Shown in pieces: positions 11,696 through 21,845 of a stretch of 64,000 nt of DNA. This stretch comes from Galaxea fascicularis (Eukaryota; Cnidaria; Anthozoa; Scleractinia; Euphylliidae), in assembly GCA_948470475.1 (NCBI GenBank), contig OX419340.1:12943002-13007001 (forward strand). The letters are read 5' to 3'. Positions within the stretch are counted from its first letter, which is position 1; every line of letters begins with the position of its first letter. The position numbers were made by a program, and so were the translations under genes. The notes under the pieces were generated by a model that searched no databases, had not been told where the DNA came from, and saw only the letters and a program-made list of their open reading frames with translations.

Positions 11696-11875
11696 CAATA
11701 GGCCATTTCCGAGTTCATGTCTGCCTCCTCTTCAAAGCGAGTCTAAGTGCGAAGTTTTTGTGATGATAATTTGTTCTACTTTACATATGAATGAAAATTA
11801 ATTTACATAACAAAAACTTCGCACTTAGACTCGCTTTGAAGAGGAGGCAGACATGAACTCGGAAATGACCTATTG
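11696..11875. mobile_element. foldback MITE, family A, copy 1
   Basis: The 180-bp unit starts 'caataggccatttccgagtt' and ends with its inverse 'ggaaatgacctattg'. The arms are about 75 bp and almost perfectly complementary; they contain 'cttcgcacttagactcgctt'. The central loop is about 30 bp and AT-rich. Copies 2 and 3 are at 33210-33351 and 42612-42792. Confidence 0.85.
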
Positions 11876-12520
11876 GAATCACGCCCAAGTGACCACCTAT
11901 CGTAGGGGACTTCAACTTCTTTTAGAACCGATCCGTTTGAAACTTTTTCACCAGTGTTTTTGACATTCCGCAAGCGACCAAATAAATACATATACTTTAG
12001 TTAACCTCACATTTGGAGTAGCTAAAGATAAGCTACACATAATCCTACCTCTCAGTGGGCACAAATTCAATCGTGTTTTTGTCCCTCTGTCAAATTTTCT
12101 CAAACATCGCCAGCACCGAAGACATAACTGTCACCGGCATTCAAAAGTAACCTATGTGTTTTCCGAATATATAGGACCCACAATGAATCACCAGTTTGAC
12201 AGACCTATTACTGAAACTAGTGTATAAATCAAAGCCATATGTGAATTGGTCACTGTAGTGATAGCTCGCTCGAAACACTGTACTCTTTTGTGAGGTTCCC
12301 GTTCCCGTCCCCTGGAGCGAGAGAGGGACGGGAAGGAGAGGACCCTGGGGACGAGGTTGCGACTGTGTTTCTGGGCGACAGCGTTGCCGCACTGGTTTGT
12401 TTACATCATGTAAACAGAGAGTGACTGTCAGGTGACATTCTTTTTATTTCTTTTATGTAATCCAGCATCTTGGTCCAATTTACATCAGACTCAAGCGAAG
12501 GAAGTAAAGCCCGGTCTTCA
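11876..12520. other. intergenic, no recognised feature
   Basis: No gene or repeat boundary was recognised here. Confidence 0.4.
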
Positions 12521-12521
12521 C

Positions 12522-12912
12522 TTGCGAGGCAAGCATAAGCATAAGCATAAGCTTATGCACTAGAGAGGATGGCCATGACATAAGCATAAGCATATCAAAT
12601 CTTTGCGTTCCTCTTAGGCTTATACTTACGCTTATGTCGCTGTTATTTCCAGTGAGGACATGAGTGACATAAGCATAAGCATAAGCATAAGCGTCGTATG
12701 CCGCTTATGCTTATGCTTGCATACCGAGCTTAAGCGTCGTATGCTTGTGCTTATGCTAATGCCTGTGTCACAAGTGGGGACCGAGCTTAAGCGTCGTATG
12801 CATGTGCTTATGCTAATGCCTGTGTCGCAAGTGGGGACCGGGCTTAAGCGTGAGCATCGTATGCTAGTGCTTACGCTTATGCTTGCGTCGCAAGTGGGGA
12901 TCGGGCTTAAAG
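12522..12912. repeat. GCATAA-repeat element with nested right ends
   Basis: The left part has 'cacttgcgaggcaagcataa' followed by tandem 'gcataa' units. The right part has the inverse ('ttatgcttgcgtcgcaagtg') followed by 'gggaccgggctta'. That right end occurs three times, near 12735-12785, 12793-12843 and 12857-12908. The interior is 'ataagc' arrays in both orientations. This looks like a foldback element whose right end was repeatedly duplicated. Open frames here are low complexity. Confidence 0.65.
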
Positions 12913-13027
12913 GACGATGTAGTCGCAGAAATGACATGGAAGAAGAAAAATGCAAGCATCACGATGTCCCTATTCCTTCTCTCCATCTAAGGCCTGTGAC
13001 CAGGGGCACCTAACGGAGATGTTCCGC

Positions 13028-13130
13028 AGGGGGTGTATGTGCTGGCTGGAGAACTGAAGTATCCTGAAGTTGCTGGGGAAAAGCGGGTGTATGTGCTGGC
13101 TGGAAAAGAAGTATTGGGAAGTTGCTTGGA
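13028..13130 (+). repeat. short tandem duplication, unit about 55-60 bp
   Basis: 'gggtgtatgtgctggctgga' occurs at about 13031 and 13086 with similar following sequence. It is not convincingly coding. Confidence 0.5.
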
Positions 13131-14889
13131 AAAAGAGGTCGCGCCTGTCATTGGAAGAATGCCTTGGCGATGTTTATTGAGCAGGAATGTGGCTTTCCTT
13201 CCCCCCCCCCTTCCACCTGAAAGCCAGAATTGAGGCCTTTTGCCACGCCCATTGTGGCGTACGATGCATGAAATTGTCCCTTTTCCGCTTGCTGGCTGGG
13301 AAACTTCCGCCCGGCCTTGATGGCCAACGGAATTTTTGGTCCGTTCTTGCTGGGAGTGCAGTATAGATAAAAATTTCCCAACAGGTAGAGAAATTGCTCC
13401 TAAAAGGTTATTTTTGTGTTATCTTATGGCTATGATGTATTTTGATGAAGCTTTAAAAACTGGCTCGTTGGGTGTTCCTGTGTGACTGAGTGCAACACAA
13501 ATCGTGAATTGAGAGCCCAAGAAAGACTGCTGTGAACCTAACCAAACTTATGACATCGTTAAAGGAGACTTTCTGTTTACTCAAAGGCTGGCAGAAAGTA
13601 ACATGGGCAGCACTGATGGGAAACGAGGTTGATGTTGAATATAGTTAAGAGCCAAGCAAGGCGAGGGCAAAGCTTTAATTGTTAACTTTCAGTCAAGATC
13701 TGCTTAGTTGACCAGGGCAAAAGAGGCCAAGATCAAGAGTATATTGAAAGGTTGCGTCAAAACCTATCGTAAAAAGGTGAAAACAAGAAAACAGGAAAAC
13801 AAGAGGCCTATCCAGCGTAAACTGAGGAACGGGTTGCTTTCGTTGCATTCGTAAGAAAAGAGAAGCGGGAGACACTGAGACAAGCTAGATAAACTCGTGG
13901 AGCTAGAGGATCTTCTTGAGGTCTCTTGAGGAACCAAGACAAAGAGCACAAAAGGGAACGGGGGAAAAGAAAGGCCGGGGAAGGAAGGGGAGGGAGACAG
14001 TCAAGATTAAGGAAACCAGGAGCCGGTAGTTACTTTTCGGGCGTAGAGAAGAGACAACCGTAAATACGTCTGCGTTCGTAAGCTAAGGAAAGCCCATGAA
14101 GCCTTGATAAAATTCCTTACAGCGACCTACCTCCGATTTCGTCTTACAATATCACAACTTTGATCAACCACGCAGCTGCAGGTTACCAGAATTGATGCAG
14201 AAATCAATCATCAATTGTTTTTCCTCCTGAAGGTTAAGAAGGATATTGGCTCTAACAGATCGACCTGCGAAAAAGCACTAGACTATCATTGACTAAACCA
14301 GGAACCATTTATACAGCTTAACAAAAACAACTCACAAAACGTCGGTTTATTCCGGAGTCAGGGGAGCGAAGCAATGTGAAATGAAAATAACTCTTTCATG
14401 GTTTCACTCCAGTCCACTAACGCGTTGCACTCTTTTTGTTATAAGAGCCTTTTTTTTATAGAAAGGTTGAGAATGAGATTAGTCCGAATTTTAAAAAAAT
14501 ATGGTAAGAACATACCCAGGTTGTCTACACTACAGTGGAAAGCTCTTGGGCCGGCACGAAAACCATTTCGGATAGGACTTATGTTCACACATAAAACGCT
14601 GATTTCGAGGCGATTTCTGTTACGGAGCGAAGCTGCGCCGCGTCGATCTTTAAAGTGAATCGTCTCGACTTGTTCCAGTTCCGGGCTGTTTCATACCAGG
14701 CCGTAGTATTTTCATGCCGACATGATAAACTATCCGGTATAGTGTAGGCATAGCCTGAGAGTTAGTTAAGAACGTCTTCATTTTGCGTATTTGATTTTGT
14801 TGCGTTGTGAACCTACGTACGTCTTCAACGCTTGGCTGGAGTGACATATTTTTCGCGGCATCAGAGCAAGCCGCACAAGCATGTGGTAA
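13131..14889. other. intergenic, no recognised gene
   Basis: About 1.7 kb without a supportable gene. The 86-codon frame at 14398-14658 has no recognisable domain, and the region resembles repeat-derived DNA. Confidence 0.4.
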
Positions 14890-15147
14890 ACTGAATGTTC
14901 TTATTTTTTCTGCGATTTTAGCCTGAAAACGTTTATGGTTCAGTATTTATTAAATCAACGCGGGCGTGACCAGAAAACCTATAAAAGTGCATTCATCGTG
15001 TTGCTAGCAACTCGATCAGTACCACATCACAGTAAACACGATGAATGCAATTTTATAGGTTTTCTGGTCACACCCGCGTTGATTTAATAAATACTGAACC
15101 ATAAACGTTTTCAGGCTAAAATCGCAGAAAAAATAAGAACATTCAGT
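14890..15147. mobile_element. long foldback element, 113-bp near-perfect arms
   Basis: 14890-15002 ('actgaatgttcttatttttt...') is the reverse complement of 15034-15147 with only a few mismatches, around a loop of about 31 bp. The arms contain 'gcctgaaaacgtttatggtt' and 'aaatcaacgcgggcgtgacc'. It would form a very stable hairpin as RNA or single-stranded DNA. No target duplication was recognised. Confidence 0.85.
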
Positions 15148-15917
15148 CTCAGCTCCAAACTAGACGTTATAAAATATAGTAAAAAAGAGGGTATCACAAT
15201 ATTGAAATTTCTTCACCTCAGCTTGAACAGTGATGTTTGTATACAGTATAGAAGCCGCAAGGTCATAAATTAAATTAATTATTAAATTCTCAACCTCGGA
15301 GAATGCAATTCTAGCTTTTTGATTGGTTCACCAGATCTCGGTTACCAGCTTTTATATGTGCGTTTGACCTTATATGGAAATGAATAGTCAAAGGTCGATC
15401 AGGCATAAAATTGTTCACGGGAAGCCAAAAAAAAAAAAAAAGTTTCGTCGACCAAAAACAACGGATGAAAAACGCAGAATCGGTGAGCTCTCCGCAGAGG
15501 AAAGTCAAGAAATTATGGACAAGCCCGTCTCAGAAACAACAAAAAAGCCACAAAGTTCAGGATGAGATTATTTAACGCTACGTATCAGTTCAGTAGTGTT
15601 AATGTCGACAATAATTACTCTTCCCGATAAGTTTGAGCTTTGAACATTTGAGAACACTGCAGCAAGGTTTTTACCCGTACAAAGCAGTCCGTGAAGTTTG
15701 GATTACTGTAATTTCAGTTCAGCTGTAAGCTTAATTTGCTTCGCTTTTGATTTTTCATTCAACTGTTCGCACGGCGGTACACGTATCATGTCATCATGAC
15801 ATGTCGTTTTGGCGCCCGAAAGTCATATCACTTTCTGGTCGTTTCTTACACTTAAATAAAATTTAGCAAAACCGAAGGTTGAGAATTTAATAAAACAATT
15901 ATTTCATTCGTGCTTGT
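15148..15917. other. intergenic, no recognised gene
   Basis: A basic 63-codon frame lies at 15374-15565, with a poly-lysine run encoded by an A tract. It is not recognisable as a known exon. Confidence 0.35.
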
Positions 15918-15989
15918 TGGATATGAGATTGGTTATAGCCAACTCGGCCCTACGGGCCTCGTTGGCTGTTTACCATCTCATATCCAACG
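15918..15989. repeat. 72-bp palindrome
   Basis: 'ttggatatgagat' with 'agccaac' on the left is matched by 'gttggct' with 'atctcatatccaa' on the right, around a GC-rich centre ('ggccctacgggcc'). It is interrupted just at its right edge by the hairpin at 15991. Confidence 0.7.
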
Positions 15990-15990
15990 C

Positions 15991-16076
15991 TAGCCTGCGT
16001 GACAGACGCCTTTTACGGCTCTTGTTTCACACGCCGAGCAAACAAGAGCCGTAAAAGGCGTTTGTCACGCAGGCTA
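15991..16076. mobile_element. 86-bp hairpin insertion with 9-bp target duplication
   Basis: The two 37-bp arms ('tagcctgcgtgacagacgcc...' and its inverse) differ at one position, around a 12-bp loop. The unit is flanked by identical 9-bp repeats 'atccaacgc' at 15982-15990 and 16077-16085. That is a clean insertion signature. A 9-bp duplication is typical of Mutator-like (9-11 bp) or Merlin (8-9 bp) transposons. The ends 'tagcctg' resemble those of the foldbacks at 36116 and 50807. Confidence 0.85.
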
Positions 16077-16097
16077 ATCCAACGCGCACTCATGGAA

Positions 16098-16389
16098 TAA
16101 TGCACCTATCAGTCTCAAGCCCGAGGGAGGAGGGGGGGGGGCAAACCACGGGAATTTGACTGTCACGTATATCCCTAGGGTAGGGATTTTGATCGGACAT
16201 CTTGACCCTAGGGTGGGAATTGGCTTTCCTCTCGTGTGCAACAAGGACTGAGGGGGATTTTGATACTTTTGACAATTATTTTTTGCCCGGGGGTGGGGAT
16301 TTTGATAATGTTTTTCAAAAAATGTTAAAATCCCCACCCTATGCCCGACTCCCCCCCCCCCCTCGGGCTTGACACTGATAGGTGCATAA
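16098..16389. mobile_element. MITE with 'atgcacctatcagt' inverted ends and G/C-rich flanks
   Basis: The left end 'atgcacctatcagt' plus 'tcaagcccgaggg' is mirrored at the right by 'cctcgggcttgacactgata' and 'ggtgcat'. The interior has 'accctagggt' words and runs of G on the left and C on the right, so it is a large imperfect foldback. It is non-coding. Confidence 0.75.
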
Positions 16390-17820
16390 TTGTTAATTAT
16401 CTAATTTATTCAAGAAATTTATTCATGATCAATCACCGAAAGGACATGTTTAAACGTTCCTTTGTAGAAGTGAACGAACGATGAGAGGTTTCCTTGTTTT
16501 CATACTTGATTTGTCAAGCGAATTAGAGGTAGGCATAATTAAAGAATTACAATATTTATTGCGGTGAAACAGTTTGAAAAAACAAAAAATGCTCCGCGAA
16601 ATGCGACGAAGTGTTACCGTTATCTGCGCCTTTGATGCAGGCCTTCCCAAAGATTTGTCTGGTATCGGCTGCCTCGAATGCCGCTTCGTACATTGCTATC
16701 ACTAAAGTAAACAGGCATGTTCATTTTGTAAACAAAGCGCAAATTTACATTGTATCTGTTGAATTTTGAATTAAGACACATCAGGGTGGATTTCAGGGAT
16801 AACACAAGAAGACGTGCACTGGGAGTTTTTGGGAACTCGTGCACTGAAATTGGCCGAGAAGTCAAATTCTCACGCGCAGGGTGTATTTTAAGACACCTGG
16901 AGACAAATAAATCCAAGTTAATTCAAGCCTTGAGGGATAAATACCTCAAGGTGTGATAACACAGTAAATTCCTACATGTTTTTGTACTTGTTCTTGCAAA
17001 CAAACAATTTTGTCAAGCGAGCTCGCTAGGAACCAATCAGGAAGAGCAAAGTAATTTCCGATAGCTCCTCTAATCAGAGACAAGCCACTTTTAATTTAGC
17101 TTAGAAGCTATTCTGTTATTTTAACGCGAGCTGAACACAAAGAAACAATAGCTTTCAATTACCAGGACAATAGTGGCGAGATGCCATATGCGAACTCGAT
17201 TATTATCAATTTTACATTCCAACTCACTTATCAGTTGCTGGGCTTTGGTCCAAAACATTGGCTTTTCTTTTAACCTTTGTTGTAAACCCTTACTACAGAA
17301 CAGGCCCACAGATCTTAGTGTCCCTTTGGCGGTTTTCAAAGTTTAGTTTTCCGTCAAATCGATGTCTCTTTAAACTTTTGAATACTTCCATTCCGGAAGT
17401 TTTACATGCGCAAGTCCTTGAGAGGACTTAAAACGAACAAGAGAGGTTAAACAGGTTTTCAGTCATATTCAAGACATTCAACAACACAATATTTCACCAA
17501 AAAGCTGCCATCTCAACCCATTGTCTATATCAGATCTCGTACGGTGTAACAAAGGCCACTTTCATTTTAACAACAAAATGGTTGTGGTTCAAGACATAAG
17601 GACGCCTAACAAATTTTTGGTTGCGCTTAGACTGTTATCAAACAAGATCTGTAGGTGAACTATCAAACAAAAGTAGGTTTCGCGCGCTGTGAGGAGAAGA
17701 TAAGACGGTATAGTCTATTAATTTAAAAATCCTTTTTTTGGAAAACCGTGTTTATTAGCCTTTATAAAGAAAGTAAAGACCAGAAGACCGATTTCTGCTG
17801 TTAATAAGAAGATAAAAGAC
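16390..17820. other. intergenic, no recognised gene
   Basis: The open frames at 16620-16956 overlap on both strands, so at most one could be real. None has a recognisable domain. Confidence 0.4.
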
Positions 17821-17822
17821 AG

Positions 17823-18160
17823 GCAACTAAGGCCCAGGTCAAACGCGGTACTCCACATGAACCGAGCTTAATTACAGTGTAGGTCGGCCCAAATTAGTTA
17901 AGTTCGCCTGTTGAGTCAAACGCCGAACTTAATTCAGCCGAACTTAACTGGATCATGAAAATAAACAGATTGAGGCTGACTAAAACATTGATATGCATTA
18001 ACATGATTATGCAATTGGTTCGGGCCGGCCGTGAAGAACGCCTCAGCCGATCCAAATGAATTAAGTCGAACTAACTTGAGTCAAACGCCGTACTTCACGT
18101 GAACTTAATGACGGCGTTTAGTTCGACTCATGTGAAGTGCTGGCCCTTACACGGCTGCCG
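17823..18160. mobile_element. foldback/MITE with 'tcaaacgccg' words
   Basis: The left end 'gcccaggtcaaacgcggtac' is roughly mirrored by the right-end 'cgcatcaagt-type' segment 'gacggcgtttagttcgactc' with 'atgtgaagtgctggcc'. Internal 'tcaaacgccg.acttca' words recur in both orientations. It is non-coding. Confidence 0.5.
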
Positions 18161-18583
18161 GTGTCACACGTTAATAAAATTAAGGCAAAACTATTTTAGG
18201 AATTCATGGAAAGGGGTGTGTTATTTGAATGTTTTCAGTTTCTCGCCGTGTTACTTCGTTTTCCCGAAGAAGGACAACTAAATGCTCGGATTCCTGGAGC
18301 GAAAGAAGTAATTAACATCCAACTATTGACGATTGTGATTTCAATTGTTTTAGCCTTCTTTTATTCGGCCTTCTGTCAATCATCCTTAATTTCGATGGTG
18401 AATGACAAGTGTTGGTATTTAACTTTTGTTTGCTTTGCTACCAAAACAAAACATTAACGTCAACACACAGTAGATCACATCCGAACTGGTTTTTCCGGGT
18501 TAAATTACCAAATAAAACGTCGTAACACGACGTACTCACGCAGATACAACGCCTGTCAGTGAGCTGATGCGAGTGCGACGAAA

Positions 18584-19240
18584 ATGAAAAGATTTACAGT
18601 GCATTGTGGCCTCTTTCTAGTGGTCTTCAACGTGTTGATCAATGCCGCAATTGTCATAAACAGGAGTAGCAAAGGTTCGTGTTCATACGCAATATCTATT
18701 TTTTAAATACTTTTTTTTCTTTCGTCTACGCCAACTAAAATTCGTGTTCCGTTTTCAGATTTCGCGTGGCAAAGCACGAAAGCGCCCGCGTCAAGCGTGC
18801 CACGAACGGGTAATCCACGGCGTGGTGAATCACCGGACAGGAGCAAGAAACTCAGTCGAAGAGAAAAATGCTGTAACCTTGGTAAAGAAGTGGCGAAAAT
18901 AGGAGAGACGTGCACCTATGCAGCCAATGTTGACCGTATTCATCCTGACTCCCACTTCCACCAAATGAAGACGTCCGTGTGGATGCGGCACAGCCATCCC
19001 ATAACGCGGCGCTCACTACAGAAGTGTAAACCGTTCAAGGTGTTCTACGAAAAATGCTGTCACTACGAAAGGTCTCTCATAACGAAGGATCTGCTTGAAG
19101 CAAAGAGAAAGATTAACCAGTACTTGAGGGAGATAAGAAAGAACGAAGCGGACGAGGATGAAGGAAGTTCCAACGAGCAGGGAGGTCTTCCGGAGGAGTC
19201 AAGAGAAAGCTCTCAGAAGGGCTCAAAATACAGTTCGTAG
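18584..19240 (+). CDS. small secreted protein with anaphylatoxin-like six-cysteine pattern
   Basis: Two exons (18584-18674 and 18759-19240) join in frame through an 84-nt GT-AG intron and give 190 aa. Exon 1 encodes a typical signal peptide: MKR followed by a hydrophobic stretch (GLFLVVFNVLINAAIVI). The mature part is basic and has exactly six cysteines, arranged CC-x12-C-x37-C-x9-CC. The CC-x12-C start with G at the third position after CC, and a final F..CC followed by an aromatic residue and a helix-prone tail, match the anaphylatoxin-like fold seen in complement C3a-type peptides and fibulins. The central loop is much longer than usual, and there is no EGF or other domain. The C-terminus is acidic and Ser-rich (NEADEDEGSSNEQGG). 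It is inferred to act outside the cell, and the receptor or partner is unknown. The exon structure is well supported; the family call is moderate. Confidence 0.6.
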
Positions 19241-20499
19241 CTGTGGAATCACAACAGAACTGAATCGCTGCATGAACTTTTAAAAACAACCATCAATCTG
19301 GAAAAGAGCCATGAAAAATTTTGATCTCCGAATGATGTACACAAATTTTCGAGGATAGTGCATTTTTTCTAGAACCCGCTCTCACTTTCTCTCTCAAGCC
19401 GAAAGAAAAAAAAACAGGGAACCTACTGATGAGTGTGACTATTCGAATGGCAAGCTGCTGGAAAGCAAAACTTCCTGTTGTCATCTAGTATTTAGAAATT
19501 ATTACGTGGGCAAGTTTTGAAAAGCAGAAGATTAAAACAGTTACATGAAAACGTCATGTTCGAGAAAAGGTATATCAAAAATCACACTCCTTTTTAACGT
19601 AATGACGATGACGCACTTACATACAATGCCAGGCGTTAATCATCGACATGAGAGCTCTCGAACACTGAGGCACAATATCAAGGACTGCGTTAATGAAATG
19701 AGAGGATACCTTGGATATAAATCAAACTTGCAGAACTAATTGCGGTGACAAATAGGGGAAATAACAGGTTTGTTTTTAAAAGGTACACTTCCCGATAGCT
19801 GTCAGTTTAATCCTCTTATAGTACTCAGGTATTTTCTAAAATAGTATTTTAATTTTAAAAGTTTTTTTCTTTCAAATTAGTTCTATTTAGGTGTCTCTTT
19901 GGTTGATTCGCGTCAAGGTTAAGAGAAAGTGAAACCTAATCAAGGTTCTGTGTGTGGAATCGTAAAGCAAAGGCTAGGCCACGTACTGTTGTATATAGCT
20001 CCTTTTCTTTTTGTTTCTGTCAACATTTTAACACGCTGTATTGTAACATTTCCTTACGACAACTTGTAAATAAACGACAGATAGCGGCAAATAATGGTGT
20101 CATGCTCTGCAATTTTTTCCCACGCTCTTGTGAGTATTGTTTCGAAAATGAATAATATACCCTTTCAAAGGTCAACAATAACCACTGTGTAATGACAAAT
20201 GAATAGGCCTCGGATTAAACAGTCGAATGGCCCATTGTTCTTTGTTCCAAACAATAATACAGCAGGTAAAGTTAATCCAGTGGAGCCGAATTCAGATGAA
20301 GAAACCCTTAAAACTCCAAACATGGAACCGGTATTCAGTGTTCGGAACAAGAACTACGTAATCACCTTTCACCTTTTCCGTTCACATATCGCTCACATGA
20401 CAGGATACAAGTTTTTCTAATTATTAACAAACAACCTCCCCCAGCATGATAGCATAGCGAGTTTCTGATCTCAATTGAACGGGGAACTTTAAGGACTAT

Positions 20500-20528
20500 A
20501 TTCACACACACCCACACACACACACACC
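20500..20528. repeat. (CA)n microsatellite
   Basis: Interrupted 'cacacaccca' then a 'cacaca' run. Confidence 0.8.
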
Positions 20529-21793
20529 GAGCTAGGACTGTCTTCTTCGACTGGTCATAAGGAACACATCGTACAACAATATTAATCGGAAAACAATACA
20601 TTCACAAACGATCAGCGTTAACAGATTTGAAGTTAAAAGGATTTGCCGGGGTCGACCATTCCAGACACGCGGATGTGAGAAAGGATGGCTTTTTTTAGAC
20701 GTTCACTTAAAATTAAAGTCTATCAGCTGCGAAACGTTTCGGAAAAGCCGACTAAAAACGGACAGGATATGGCGAACTTTCTGGTAAAACACAAAGCAAT
20801 ACAAAAGAACAGTAATCCCTAGAAACAAATTATGACTGCAAACGCAGCTGAGTTTGGGATCTCAGTTGAGACACTTAACGACTTGAACAGAGTGGAATTT
20901 AGCTGTGGCATGTCCAGTTTTCAACTAAGCACTCGGGCCCACACATCTGTGAAACAAGCCGTGAAATTAAAGTTCCAGGGGCAACTCCGCCTTCATCTAG
21001 CTCTAAAAGATAAAACCAAGAGATACAGAGTGCCGGGGGCAAAGGTGAGCAAAAAAGAAAGCCTTCTTTCAGCCATTAGGTAAATCTGGGTAAATATGTA
21101 AACTGGGCTAATTCAATCAGATCTGCTGTAGGGCGTAATCAGTTTTTCGTGTTTTTTCTGAAAAAGACTGCCCCTAAGGGCGCATCACTCATATGATGCC
21201 AACTTTATAAGCTTCTCTGTTGGTTAAATCTAATTACATGCCTTTTAACTTTTTCATTTGTTCCACCAAACTTCTTTTAGAATTAACGTTTGAGTTTTTG
21301 GAAGTTCGACTCTTTCCTTTCTGCATGTTGCACTCAATGAATTCTTGCCGTTTACAAAGAGCAGCTGTAGTATGATTCTAATTTCAGAAGCTCCATATCT
21401 TTCATCGGGCTAGGAATCTTCTTAGCCTAGTATTCCAACTTTGTTAATTCTTAAGCTCCGCGCAAACCTACGTTCACTTCATATTTTGTGGAAGTTCCTG
21501 ACTCCTACGTCTTTCGCCATATCTTGGAAAATGGCTTTCGGTTTCGGAATTCGTTATGTTCTTTTACAAACTCACAAAAATTATGACCGAGTATGTTTTA
21601 CGTCAAAATTCCCCTAAAGCAACAATACTAAAATTACTACGGTATTGAAGACAGCAAATCGTGATGGCCGGACAAAATGACTTAATTATGTATACGATTT
21701 CCTTTTCATACCGCCATGTTTGTTTAAGATGTAAAAACTGGAAAGGAAAAACACGGGGATGGATTGCATTGTTGCCCAAAATATAAGGACTAA

Positions 21794-21845
21794 AAAAGAA
21801 AGAAAGAAGAAGAAAGAAAGAAAAAACAAACAAACAAACAAAAAC
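21794..21845. repeat. purine-rich simple repeat (AAAG)n / (AAAC)n
   Basis: 'aaagaaagaaag' runs change into 'caaacaaacaaac'. This creates a lysine-rich spurious frame. Confidence 0.8.

Noticed and set aside
12632..13013. frames of over 100 codons on both strands
   Set aside because: They are translations of the 'gcataa' repeat element and are low complexity.
15374..15565. 63-codon basic frame
   Set aside because: Its lysine run comes from an A tract, no domain was recognised, and no exon partners were found.
16750..16956. 68-codon plus-strand frame
   Set aside because: It overlaps a longer minus-strand frame, and neither is recognisable.
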